From: Amorphophallus konjac | Lineage: Eukaryota; Streptophyta; Magnoliopsida; Alismatales; Araceae | DNA length: 64,000 nucleotides | Assembly: GCA_022559845.1 (NCBI GenBank) | Contig: CM040121.1 | Coordinates: 350,026,243 to 350,090,242 of the forward strand | Reading direction: 5' to 3' | Shown here: one piece after another, positions 1 to 10,839 of the stretch | Layout: every line of letters begins with the position of its first letter | Position numbering within the stretch: the first letter of the stretch is position 1 | Notes under the pieces: generated by a model | Told to the model about the DNA's origin: nothing | What the model saw: only the letters and a program-made list of their open reading frames with translations | The model's database searches: none | Translations under genes and position numbers: made by a program

Positions 1-293
1 GAATTTCATCCTGACACCCATCCATCACTCTAAAAGTATCATGGAACCAAAGAGAGGACCCCCTAGAGCTGCTGAGGTGAGGCCCTCGTACAAGTAAGCA
101 AGGACGGACTGAGAGATAGAAAGACCCTACCACAGGCCGCTGATGGTACTAAAGATGGGAGTCTCTAGCACATGGTCCACTGAGGGGAACAAGATGGCCC
201 CGAACAGGCAAATAGACGCGGCCTTGGCTATGGCCTCATCCCACCCACACCTGTTCCTGCAATGTTCAACTACCCACTCGCTAAGAGGAAGAA
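1..293 (-). pseudogene. PMD A' (plant mobile domain gene), 3' portion, broken by an LTR element
   Basis: The minus-strand frame from 293 to 1 continues exon 2 of the PMD gene whose 5' part is 23084-22490. With the inserted element and one copy of the AAGAA duplication removed, the frame runs on without a shift. It matches the second half of PMD A in Tat-1 (40006-41208): both carry the word GAILFPS, a following short loop, and a stretch read here as AYLYEGLTSAALGGP against AFLYSGLTSASMGRP. In-frame stops are at 127-129 (TAG, where the homologue has Glu) and 25-27 (TGA). The coding sequence leaves the window on the left. PMD proteins are plant-specific and shared between host genes and transposons; Arabidopsis members MAIN and MAIL1 act in gene expression and TE silencing. 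This copy cannot make a full protein. Confidence 0.8.
289..293. repeat. Target-site duplication AAGAA, left copy
   Basis: AAGAA stands directly before the 5' LTR (TG at 294) and again directly after the 3' LTR (22490-22494). Five base pairs is the usual duplication for Ty3/gypsy elements, and the match fixes the outer boundaries of the element. Confidence 0.9.
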
Positions 294-632
294 TGTAATG
301 CCCCAGGTTCTGCGGATCCTCCTTCTCGGGTCCCAGATCTGCGTTTTTGGTAAATATGGCTCTGTTGTGTCCGAAATGATGTTTCAGACATCTTTCGTGT
401 TTCGATCGGCGCGATCCGAGGCTATTTCGGAGGCCCGGAGCGCGTCCGCGGCTTTTCCGCGTGTATTTTCTGATTCCTGGTGTGTGTTTCGGTAATTCCT
501 TCGGAACCTCGTTGCGGGTGAACCGGGTCATTCACCTGGGCACGGGTGGTACCATCGCGATCGGTGCGTTTCGAGGATCGCGAGGGTGTGATTTTCTATT
601 TTTCGATATTTTTTCAGAATTTTTGGATTTTC

Positions 633-640
633 TATATAAA
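633..640 (+). promoter_or_regulatory. Probable TATA box of the 5' LTR
   Basis: TATATAAA is followed within about 10 bases by a pyrimidine tract (650-725, mostly CT). The same arrangement occurs in the other LTR (ATATAAA at 19547-19553, then CT repeats). Position and context fit the U3/R boundary; the start site is not determined. Confidence 0.6.
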
Positions 641-1190
641 CTCCCTCCCTTTTTCTCTCGCTCCCCTCTCATTTCTCTCTTCTCTCCCTCTCTCTTCTCA
701 CGCTCTCTCCTCTCTCCCTATCTCTCCGGCGGCCGATGGGCTGGAGTGCGTGTGAGGCGGGGACGGCGTGGGCGAGGCACAGGTGAGGATGGATGATGAT
801 CGAGGCGGTGGAGGCGTGGTGAAGCTCGACCCGTGGGTTCGTGGAGCGGCGAGGCTTCAACGGTGTTTTCTTCGCAGATCGGTGAGCTCGGGGCGCGAAA
901 TCATCGGTGGAGGTAGGGAGATGGACCCCCAGCTCGTGCTTTCCCTTTCCCGCGAATTTTGTAGGATGTGGCAAGCCGAGCGGGTTTATTTTTGCATTTT
1001 GGGAAAATTTCATGTTTTTGGGGAGTGAGCCGGATCTCTCGTTTTACGGCGTTTTTGGCCGATCCGGGGGTTTAGATGCATGCCTAGCGGCTTGCGGATG
1101 GATTCCTCTTTGTTTTCCCATCACCCGAGGGTGATCGGGGCGTGGATCGGATTTTTTGGGTTGTTTCCCGCTGTTTCGCTCTCGGACGGG

Positions 1191-1750
1191 TGTGACGATC
1201 CTTCCAGTGACCGTCACAGCCTGTGACGCCCCAGGGTGGGTGCGTCACAGGGCCCGTTTAACCTTTTGGTGGTCTATGTGTGTGATGGTCCCACGATAGA
1301 CCGCCACGGCGCTGTGATGCGCTTGGGTTGGACCATCAGGGATGATCTGACCGTTGGCTCTCGGTCGTTGGTTTTGACCGTTCAGGGTCAAGGCCTCTGA
1401 CGCACCAAGGCTGGCGCGTCACAGCCTTGTAACACCCCTGTGTGGGTGCGTCAGAGCGGATGCATACCCACCTTGTAACGCACCAGAGTTGGTCCGTTAC
1501 AGCCTGTGACGCACCGAGCGGGACGCGTCACAATTGGTTTCATCTTGTCTTGTGACGCATCAGGGCTGGCGCGTCACAGACTGTGACGCACCAGGGCTAA
1601 CGCGTCATAGACTGTGACGCACCAGGGTAGGCGCGTCACACACATCTTGGCACCGAGTGTCTGACGGCCCTTTATTGGTGCGTCAGAGTGGTTGTGACGG
1701 TTGAGGCTTGGACCGTTACAGACTGTGACGGCCCAAGCTTAGACCGTCAG
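1191..1750. repeat. Array of spaced dyads, TGTGACGC type, in the 5' LTR
   Basis: Units have 8-base arms around a 12-base loop: 1191-1218, 1222-1249, 1505-1532, 1551-1578, 1582-1609, 1613-1640, 1693-1720 and 1726-1749 (6-base arms). Within runs the start-to-start spacing is 31 bases (1191/1222; 1551/1582/1613). Loops are related (ACCAGGGCTGGC and variants). Arms vary in step: TGTGACG with CGTCACA, TGTAACG with CGTTACA (1474-1501), TGACGG with CCGTCA (1726-1749). The role is unknown; candidates are binding sites for a dimeric protein or structured RNA. Confidence 0.9.
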
Positions 1751-3621
1751 CCTCTGTGTGATGCCGAGATGAGTTTTCATGTTCTCCGCGATCGTTTTGC
1801 GTTGTGTCGGTCCCTAGTCGACCCGGTCGCGACCCAGTGGTTGACTTGCGGTATTGTGAGTGCCCCAGACACCCGTGGAATTCTGTGTCTTTCTTTTGAG
1901 GGTGTCGGGAGGACTATGCTACCTTGTTTAGCATGCCCATGGGTTTGAGAGTCCGGGTGACTTCTCGCGTGTCGGGCTTTCGTGTTACGCTAGACCGAGT
2001 CACCGTGTGTCGGTGTGTGTGCGGTGGGGTCTCCCCCACATGCCGTGAGTTTTCCTAGAAGATGAGTCCCGAGTAGACCATGTATTTGGCCTTGGACTGC
2101 GAGTCCAGTTATCGATGTGGCAGCTTGTGCATTGCCCTGGGAATCATGCTTCTGTGCTTTCCGTGTGGGCCATGCGTATGGCCTTGGACTGCGAGTCCAG
2201 TTGCCAGCCTGGGGCTGGAGGGGTCCCACCTTTCCCTGAGAGTGGGATTTTGTTTGGCGGCCTATGAGCTACTTTGGGAACCGTGTTTTTGTGTTTCTGT
2301 GTGGCCGAGCGTGCGGCCCGTGAACTGTGAGTCCCGTTTCTTCTCCAACTATGGTCACCGTGCGACGGTGTTGGTACGTGGGACGGTCCCCGTACTTCAT
2401 CGGGTTCGGACGTTATTTTTCGTTGACTTGAGAGTCTCTCTCTCAGTGACCCTCCACTAGTCGTAGCCTGCTTACACACGTGTGGTCCCACCAGGGAGTG
2501 GTGGACAGGCTACCCTTAGAGACGGTTTGTGGACCGGTTTCCGTCAGGCCCCGCGTCTAGCAGCCAGAGTCTGGCTGAGGGGAAAACCGGTCAGAGGGCC
2601 AGACTAGGGACGGACGGTCTGTGTTTGCACATGTGGTTGGGGGCGGTTGACCCACGTCGACGGACGTGACCCCAGCTAGTCACTTGTTTGTGGTTGCTTG
2701 TACGGTGTCTCAGTTCCCGCTGGGCCGGAGGGGGACACCTGAGGCGCGGACTAAGACATCAGTGGACGCATTCGGCCTTGCTTCTAGTGGGAGGTACTAC
2801 TGTTCTGGATAGATAGTGACAGACTGTCAATTTCTATGACTTCGACCTTCGGGTTTTCGGTCGTGTTGACAGTTGAGTTTCAGTTGTCTCACCGTGGCAC
2901 GTGTGTCGATTTTCGTGCCGTGAGACTGGTGCTAGTAGCTTTACCGAGGTTGCATCTTGTTGTGCGGTACCCGTGACCAGGTGGTCAGGGTTACACCTTG
3001 GACAGTGTGTCCAGGATGGCCGTGTCCTGGGAGATAGGCCTCTACGACATGGTTGCCGTGGGTTTTTACTTCGGTAAGCGGTACTAGTGTAGTTTGGTAG
3101 CCCCGACCGTGAGATCGGGGTGTGGTTCTGGTATAGTAGGAGTAGCTGTAGTGCCGAGTTTTGACCGGCCACTGGTTCGCTGTTCCTGCTGTTACTGTTG
3201 CACTTGTGGTTACAGCCTTCTTTTCCGCCACCGCTGTTGTTTCCGGTTAGGGTTCCGCGGGATCCCTGCTGAGTCTCTATTTTGGAGACTCATTCCCTAC
3301 TTTTCAGGTGTGGCAGTTCTTCCTCGAGGTTCGAGGGTGCGGTTCAGAGGTTCTTAGTTTCCAGCTCGTCGGGCCGAGTGTTCACTTGGCATGTGGTACA
3401 TTTTTACTACTTTAGACTGTACTTTCTATTGGACTGGACTCGGTTGTACCTGTAGTTGTTTCTTATTTCTGTTAATTTTTGAATTGTCCTGCTTTATTTC
3501 CTATTTCTTTGTGCCTCCACAGTCCTTTTAGCCCTTCCGCGCCCTCCCGGCTCGTGTGCGGCGGTTCGAGTCTCGGGTTATCGGGTCTCTCCCGGTAATT
3601 GAATTCTCAGGTCGTTACGGC

Positions 3622-3635
3622 TGGTATCATAGGGG
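3622..3635 (+). other. Primer binding site, tRNA-iMet-like
   Basis: TGGTATCATAGGGG starts two bases after the 5' LTR. The first eight bases match the complement of the initiator tRNA-Met 3' end used by most plant LTR elements; the later bases diverge. Confidence 0.75.
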
Positions 3636-4816
3636 TGGTTGTGGACGTACATAGGAATTCAAAATATTATAGTGATCAGAGTCCATGAGGTCCAGTACAG
3701 TTGACAACTGGCATAGGGTTTTGTGTTCGCTTTCCGCCTAGTTTCTCGCTTGAGAGCTTGAGTGCGCTGTGCGGCGCTATGAAGGTGGTTGCTGTCCGCA
3801 GTTTTCGTGCCAGCATGGGGTCTAAGGATCGAGGTCGAGAGCCTTCTCCCTCATCAGTGGTGGCCCTGGTTATGCTGCGTTGGGCAGAGGTTCCTGGCAG
3901 GTGTGAACCCGCGGTGCTGCGTTCAAGGAATCTGTAGCATGGTCTGGTGCCTGGAGAGGATTGTTCGTGGTTAAGTGGTCGTGAGCGTGCTTCGAGGGAG
4001 CTGCTATCAATTTTTGGCCACTCCAGCTTGAGGTTTGTCTAGCTCCAGAGGCGTTCTGATCGAGAAGTGTGCTCGGGTGAGCGGAGGATCTTCTCGGTGA
4101 GCTGCTGTTTCGACGAGCCTGATGTTCTTGTCCTGCTCTGTGGTGAAATAAATGACGTGTTGGTCCCGATTATTCTTGCGGATTTTGAGGCAGGATTGGG
4201 CTGTGGTGTCCCAATAAGTCTTACTCATGTGCTCTCGTGTGCGAATGGGTGTGTTCGCCTTGGATTTGGTCTGAGGTGTGAAGGTTCCGCAGTGAGTTTC
4301 GGGACTCGAGGATGAGCGTCGGTGGTTGTCGTTATGGCTCGTGTAGCGGCTCTTGGTGCGGTGCGCTGCAGTTCAAGGAATTACAGTGGTGGTGCATCGA
4401 AAGATGCCGTGATTGTTGTCCGACGTGACACTTGCCAAGTGTGTCGGAGGCGCTGACCTGACGTGGTGATGGTTTTCTCAGTGTTGGAAGGTGTTGTTCC
4501 CAGCATGCGCGAGGTTTGAGGTCAGGTCGAGCGTGGAGTTCTTCCGTTGGTCAGAAGTGCGCTGGTTTCTCCTTTGGTTGGAGAGATTGTGTTTGGCTAG
4601 GATTGCCGTCTTGCATTGTGTGTTCGGATTGGTTGGCCTTGTGTGCCATGAAGTCTGTGCGAGACGTGCTCCTTGTCTTGGCAAGGTGGTTGCCCGTGAG
4701 AAGTCGTGCCCATTCCCTTGTCGTGTAAGGGTGCTGGCGCTATTTTGGAAGGACGAGTGCTAGTTGGGCGGTGTTTCTGAGAATTTGTGGCTGTGCGCGT
4801 GGATCAGAGTGCCCAG
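3636..4816. other. Left interior of the non-autonomous element, no gene recognised
   Basis: About 1.2 kb of G/T-rich sequence between the primer site and the copia insertion. Open frames here are short and show no gag, zinc knuckle or protease motif. Bases 4812-4816 (CCCAG) form the left flank of the copia element. Confidence 0.7.
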
Positions 4817-6234
4817 TGTTGGATATAGTGGAATGTCAATCTAGAGGGGAAGGGGGTGAATAGGTTGACCCTTTTTAAAATTGATAGAGCAATATCAACC
4901 AATTCTTTGAGTAAGCTATTTCTAAATAAGAATGCAGAATGAGATAATGAAGCAGTCGGACCTATTCAAGCATCTAGCAACACACAAACCACACAGAGGA
5001 GAGCAAACCACAGATGAACACTAGGTTTTTAAGGTGGTTCGGTCTCCCTATGGAAACCTACGTCCACCCCTCACTGAATCAGCGAGGATTCTTGCTGAGC
5101 CTTACAGCTTAGCTAAACAGAGGAACAATTCCTCACAACCGCTGAGCCCTACAGCTTGGCTTACACGAGGAACCAGTCCTCTTACCCGCTGACAAACAGC
5201 TTATGGGCGAAACTCCAAACCCCTTGATCCAATCACAGCCCGCTTGATCAAGAAACCTCCCTCTACAATCACTAGTACGAGGGAGAACAGCAATAATAGA
5301 GTTCAAAATAAACTGCAAAACATAACATAGAAAATAGAAAATTGAAAGAGTTTCAGATATAAATCAGAGATCTCGAACTCAAAGATCTGAAAGATGAAAC
5401 TCTTAATCAGCAGGCTTCCTCTTCCTTGACAATGGGATGTAGAAGGGCTCGCGATGCTGCACTCTTGATGTCCCTTCTATCTTTAATGATGGAATTCTGA
5501 AGCTCTTCCTCTTCTTGTTCGTGGACCAAGCAACACCAAAAGGAAGATGATGATCCCCGATCTTCGACTGCAGAACTCCTTTTTACTGCTGCCTTCGACT
5601 GCAACCTCTATTTATTTTTCCCGCGGATTTCCCCCCTCATACACGTGAATATTCCCTTGTGGGCCCCAATCAGATTTCCTGGTTGGCCCCAATGATTGTT
5701 CTCTCTCAGATGCTTCTGGAATCGCGAAGGAGAAGAGGCGCGTGCCCTTTGTGCTGATGTGGCATTTAAGTTATCCATTAGCTGGGGTCCATCAATATAC
5801 ATGTGACGAAGCCCAGATGGCGTCAACCTTGTGTGACTGAGAGGTTAACGCATATTTTCATAACATGTAAGACTGTAATGGTTGGAAGCGTTGACGCATG
5901 AAGACCCTGCGTCAACTCACTGAGCTGACCCAGAGCCGTCTTTCCTCTGATTATGAACTGATGTGTTGGCGTTGTACCCTTGTAGCGTTAACGCACTAAG
6001 CTACATTAGTGACTTACTCTTCTAACTTATTGAGCTAAGGCGTGGACGCCTTGAGCACCTTGCGTGGACGCCGTGTGTTCCTTGCAATTCAAGATAACCA
6101 ATTATATGTATATATGTTAATGAGCCCATTTCATTATGCAAATCAAATGCAAACACAGATTATCTAAATCATCATGCCTGTTGAGCTTAATACCAAATCT
6201 CATGGTTGTCATCATCAAAACCAGGGGCACAACA
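4817..6234 (-). repeat. 3' LTR of the copia element
   Basis: It aligns over its full length with 16425-17842. On the minus strand it runs TGTTGTGCC...TATCCAACA. A minus-strand AT-rich TATA-like word lies near 5608-5618. Between about 5890 and 6075 it carries dyads built on GTTGACGC and GGCGTGGACGCC. Confidence 0.93.
5890..6075. repeat. Spaced dyads in the copia 3' LTR (GTTGACGCA type)
   Basis: A perfect 9-base arm pair, GTTGACGCA at 5890-5898 and TGCGTCAAC at 5908-5916, encloses a 9-base loop. GGCGTGGACGCC at 6039-6050 is a 5+2+5 palindrome. GCGTTAACGC-like words stand between them. The same units recur in the other LTR (about 17495-17685) and GCGTTGAC words occur within gag (14330-14480). 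Confidence 0.8.
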
Positions 6235-6256
6235 ATCTCCCCCTTTTTGATGATGG
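6235..6256 (-). other. Polypurine tract of the copia element
   Basis: On the minus strand AAAAAGGGGGAGAT abuts the 3' LTR start. It is the plus-strand primer site and is typical of SIRE-type elements. Confidence 0.85.
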
Positions 6257-6528
6257 CAACTATTAGTTAGATGACATTGCATCTTTATCCAAAAAAAAAT
6301 TTGTTGAATTAAACAAGGAATTCATTTCATAGAACACATCAACAATTTAGTCCATGGTCTAACACCAAAATAAAACAAGCAGGGCAGGAATTTCATTTCA
6401 TAAACCACAATCATTTCATTTGAGTCCATGGTTTCTAACACCAAAAAGAAAAACAAGCATGGCACAAAGTTTTTCTTTCACATGATATGCAAATGCAAAA
6501 TTTGTCCCAGGCCCTCTCCAAGGTGAGT

Positions 6529-8786
6529 TTATATAGATGACTCTCCCCCTTTGCCATCATCAAGAAGGGGTGTAAGAGAGGAAGTGCCAAACTGAAGTAT
6601 GTGAGCAGAAACATTATCCAGTTGCTGTTGAAGCTGAGCAATAGAGAAAGCACAGTTGTCAAGTTTATCAGAAAACTGTTGATCTCTCTGCAAAACAAAC
6701 TTGTGAAACTCATGCACTTTGGTAGAAATGCCATCAAACCAGCTGTGTAAGATATCAAACAGATAATCAAAGCTTTTTGTTGAGAGCCCCATTTTGGCTC
6801 AGAAGTTTCTGTGGTTGGTGGAGGGCAGTATGCATCATACTGATCTTCAAGTGTGGGTGGAAAGTGCTCTTTTAGAATGTTCACAACATCCATAACTTCA
6901 TCACCAACTAAGGTGGACCGTTCAAACAATTTAGCAAGATCTTCACCAAAGGAGGTAATCTTTACAAACAATTCTTGAAATTTTTCACCAAACGTATCGT
7001 TCTTGTCTATCAAGGCTGAATACTTCAAATTGAGATTGGACTGTTTGCCCTTGATATCATAATTATATGTTTGCACGGCATTCAGCTTGCCTAGAAAATG
7101 TTGATGCATGCCCTTCAGATTGTGCATGACTGTCCCAGCCTTTACACAGACTTGAAGAAGGGATTCCATAAACTTATGAAGCTTCATGTCTGACTTGAGT
7201 TTTTCATGTTGGGATTGTTCCCATCTGCTATCCAACTTCTGCTCAAGCTGTGTGAGTCGCATGTCCATAGTTGAGCTCCAGTGCATTATGGAGGAATCAA
7301 TAGTCTTAAACTTCATTTCCATAAACTGAATCAATGTAGGGTTGATACCGGAAGTGTGAGTATCCATCTTAGCAGAGCCATCAACATCAGTTGGAACATC
7401 CTCCTCAGGGTGATAAGTAGGTTCAGTATCCCTTCTAGGAGAAAGTTCAGGAAAGGGACCATGTACAAGAGTGATAACTCTTGTGGAATTTGGGAGGATT
7501 GGAACATCATCTGGGGCAATGTTGTCTTGGACAGGACTGGCTTCTAAAAGTTCCACTCTAGTAGGACTAACCCCTGGTTGGTCCACTCTAGCAGCACTGG
7601 CCTCTGGTATGTCTACTCTAGCAGCACTGGCCTCTGGTCTTTCTAGACTTTCTGCTCTCAATTCTTCAGCAGGTGTCACAGAGACAGATTCATGTTTCTG
7701 ACTTGGCAAGACTCTGACTGGCTGTCCATTCACAATCTTAAATCCCATGAAATTTTGAATGTATGACAAAGAATATCTATTCCCTTTAGGAATGTCACGT
7801 TTCTTCTCATTTCCAAAATCCACTCCAACTTTTCTAAAAACAACAGTCAGTGGGGCAGCATAGGGAAGTGTCCGAGATTGTGAGAAACACGAGCCCATAG
7901 TTTGAATAATAACATCAGGCAATGAGATTTTGACATCTTTCAGCATACAGTACAACAAAAATCGTTGCATTTCAGTAACCCTTTCTCTACCACTGCTTTG
8001 GGGTGTAATAATGGATGTACAAATGTGATGCAACAATCGTTTGAATGGAGGGAACCTATTTGCCTTCAAACTGGAGAGATATGTCTGCTTGACATTTGTG
8101 GGATCACTTAGCTGATCTCTCAGGATAGCAAAAGCCTCATGTTCATCAATGTGAAAACTATGTAGTTCAACCCCACCCATTGGAATTTTCAGTGCTCTAG
8201 TAAACAATTTATTTGTTAACTCAAAACTGATATTTCTAACTGTTGAGGAAACCATAGGAATTTGTGGTTCATATTTCAGATTCTGGTAAAACTCTCGAAC
8301 AAGAGTAGGGTAATATATTCTGTGGTTTGTAAAAAAAGATCACCAACCCTGAAAATCCAAAGTGGGAAATAACTGCGAAAAAGCTTCAAGCAATTGGACA
8401 TCGGAATCAACAATGTACCGAGGAATAAGAACTTTCAGAGGTTCTCCAGTATTGGTGAGAAGAGATGAGTCAGGAGACCTTGCATGCGCATCCGAACTTC
8501 CTACAAGTTGTTTCCCCTTTTCTGCAGCTGAAGATGAGGACTTTCTGGGAGCATCGTGAGAATCCTTTTGCTTCGCTGCCCTTGATTCTGAGAGTTTTCT
8601 TTTCTTTTCCGACGAGCTCTTCTCTTTCCCTTTACGTTTCCGTGGAGCTGACTGAGACGGCGTCTCCTCTTGAGCAGGTTGAAATTTGGTTCGAGGCACA
8701 ATCGTGCCCTCAGTTGTGATGGGAGCCCTTCTCTTCAGACCCTTCTTCTTCTTCTTGTCCTTTTTCTCTTTTTCTGGAGGAGCCAT
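6529..8786 (-). pseudogene. Env-like ORF of the SIRE-type copia element (frameshift near 6795, one in-frame stop)
   Basis: A minus-strand reading frame from ATG at 8786 (context GCCATGG) runs past one TGA (8340-8342) to about 6795. The N-terminus is very lysine-rich. Just after the TGA lies a PTLVREFYQNL-like word, as in the family of plant proteins annotated as putative plant transposon protein. The middle has degenerate 11-residue repeats around EASAARVD (7520-7660), followed by heptad-like coiled-coil sequence. Near 6795 the frame shifts: the other frame (6529-6792) continues a polar coiled coil and ends in a stop, while the long frame (to 6435) becomes hydrophobic. I take the polar frame as original, so there is no sound evidence for a membrane segment. 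In SIRE elements the ORF in this place is called env-like; its role is unproven. Confidence 0.7.
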
Positions 8787-9548
8787 GGCAACAGGGGAAT
8801 CTCACGACATCAGTGAAGAGAGGGAAGAAATGAGGGAAGGAGAAATGGTGAGACACGAAGAGAAGGAGGTGCCAAACGGGTTTGAGCGAGAGGTGGAAAG
8901 ACGGAAGCGTTCATGCTCAGAGGGTTTAAACAAAGGCAACACCCTAAATTTAAAGGGAAGAGCCGGTTCAATGAAGATGACCCGGACGGGTTTGACAGAA
9001 GGACCGCTCAACAGCGTTGATGCGGGGAGATATTGAGTTGACGCAGCCAAAAAGAGACAAGAGCGACAGTGTTAAGGTGAGTTCTAAAAACACTGAAACA
9101 TGAAACAGAGATTGCATTCAGGGATCTTTAATAGGTAAAAGTCAAATTCTTTTATAAGAGTTATTGCAAAAGACCCTAATTTATTTAATGATGTGGAGAA
9201 CAACGATCTCAAGAGATTGAAGCAAATCCTTGAACAAGAAGTGCATGTGCATGGAATAGAAATAGAACAGTTTGTGCAACAGGAACTTTCTCCAATCTAT
9301 ATCCCTTGATAGCTCAATTGCAAGAGACCCTTGTAGAAGTGAATTTAACATGTATTGAAGAGAAACTCTTTAGGGTTTTGTGTAAGCTTCACTTCGACCA
9401 TATATATATATATACACTTATTATTATTATTTTTTAATTTTACTAGCAGTCAAGTGTAGCTAGCTTTTTGACATGGGTAAACATGTTTATCTAACACCAG
9501 AATCCCCGGTTACTCAGCATAGCTAACTATTCTACTTCACTTAGTAAA

Positions 9549-9755
9549 GAGTTGGTAACTCACATCATGACATGTTTCTCAGCACTTCATTGGTGCATGG
9601 TGAAATTTTCTCAGTGAGAATTTACCATTGCTCTGTAGCAAGTTATTTTGTTATACTGGGAACAGAGTTGGCAACTCACATCATGACATGTTTCTCAGCA
9701 CTTCATTGGTGCATGGAGACAGTTTCTCAGTGAAAATTTACCATTGCTCAGCAAG
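9549..9755. repeat. Tandem duplication, 116-bp period
   Basis: The copy from GAGTTGGTAACTCACATC at 9549 is followed by a second from GAGTTGGCAACTCACATC at 9665. They share long matching blocks with a few substitutions and small length differences. The second copy is shorter at its end. Confidence 0.85.
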
Positions 9756-9762
9756 TTTTGAC

Positions 9763-9763
9763 A

Positions 9764-9803
<40 letters not shown>
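9763..9803. repeat. TA microsatellite
   Basis: An almost pure (TA)n run of about 20 repeats. A shorter TA run lies at about 9403-9416. Confidence 0.9.
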
Positions 9804-9805
<2 letters not shown>

Positions 9806-10839
9806 GTCTATTCCTTCAGCTTTTATTGAGCCTATTCTGAGTTTGAAGTTAATACAATTATTAAATTCATTTTGAACGAAGTTGTCTCTTTGCTTTTGAT
9901 TTTCATGGTTCTAGAAAAGATGGGTTCACAGTTTTATGAAACAGTTCTGTAGCTATTCCATATGCAAGGAACTTTCAGATTCAAGAAATTTAAAGTTCAA
10001 AAGCATGAGATCATAAGACTCCAACCACTAAATTTGCAAGGGGTCAGTCAATGAAGACCAAAAACTCTTATAAGGGAATTATCATTTGAGCTCCCCCTGA
10101 ATTTAAGATATCAAGTTAAATCTCAGTGTTTAAAGAAATTTCCCTTAAACTGAGGATTGACAAGTTCTTCAATTAAAAAAATGGAAATTATGAGATGAAT
10201 GGAACAGGAGAAACGGCTTGAAGAGGAAGCGAAAAGACTCCAGGCTGCAGACTACCTTATGAAAAGTCACTTGAAAGGCTACCTGGTCAAACAGCACGTA
10301 TTGAAGCACAGCAACCATTGCATCAACCCCTCTCATCAGACAGAATCTCAGAAGATAGATTTTCCAATCTGGCGTTAACTTAATCCTCATTACTGCGTTA
10401 ACCCACTCAAGCAGACAGAGTGACCATCAGCTCGGTTTTCACATAAATTCAGTCAGTGCGTTGACGCAGGATACCTCCAACGTTAACTCAGTCTACTTAA
10501 CCAGTGACTTGGCTTATCGTTTGGTGCTGAATTCACTAACCAACCATTTCAAAGTACCAGTGAGCTTTCCTCAGCAATTTAAATGTAATTCAAACTCCCC
10601 TTTACTCCCTTAGATCATGCATGACAAAAAGTTCTAATAAAATAGTAATTTTCAACATGGTATGCCTTTTAATTACCATATGACATTCAATGCAGAGGAC
10701 ATTACAAATGACTAAGCTCCCCCTAAATTTGTGACTTATTTAAGAATAAAGTAGATTTTAATCAAACATGGCATGCAACCAGATTATTACTATGCAACAT
10801 CAAGCAATCAGAATTCATGAAATGAGCTGAGCAATCACA

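Larger units (their letters stand above)
294..3619 (+). repeat. 5' LTR of the non-autonomous element
   Basis: It starts TGTAATGCC and aligns end to end with 19206-22489. The inner end reads TTACG, where the outer end of the other LTR reads TTACA, so the terminal CA has become CG. It contains a TATA box at 633-640 followed by a CT-rich tract, an array of spaced dyads (1191-1750), and a long GC-rich body. No coding sequence of its own was recognised. Confidence 0.9.
8787..10839. other. Copia spacer between RNase H and the env-like ORF
   Basis: About 2 kb without a credible gene. It contains a 116-bp tandem duplication, TA microsatellites, the words CAGCGTTGATGCG and GTTGACGCAG (about 9013-9042), further GCGTTGACGC words near 10390-10490, and otherwise AT-rich sequence. 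A long spacer here is usual in SIRE-type elements. Confidence 0.7.

Noticed and set aside
127..531. A single 134-residue ORF across 127-531
   Set aside because: It crosses the LTR boundary at 294. Only 127-293 is PMD A'; the rest is LTR read backwards.
1191..1750. CRISPR-like array (31-base period in the LTR)
   Set aside because: The repeated part is the dyad itself, loops are related rather than unique spacers, and the context is a plant LTR. No cas genes are present.
2080..3357. Coding function for Cys/Arg-rich ORFs in the 3.3-kb LTR (both copies)
   Set aside because: Frames are not kept between the two LTRs, the ORFs differ in length, and no known domain is seen.
3701..3974. Short ORF after the primer site as a gag remnant
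   Set aside because: No gag core or zinc knuckle; the length is compatible with chance in GC-rich sequence.
6435..6528. C-terminal end of the 606-residue ORF as a true membrane anchor
   Set aside because: It lies after a probable frameshift, and its hydrophobicity comes from an out-of-frame reading.
9763..9803. TA run as a replication origin or matrix attachment site
   Set aside because: A plain microsatellite; nothing around it supports an origin.
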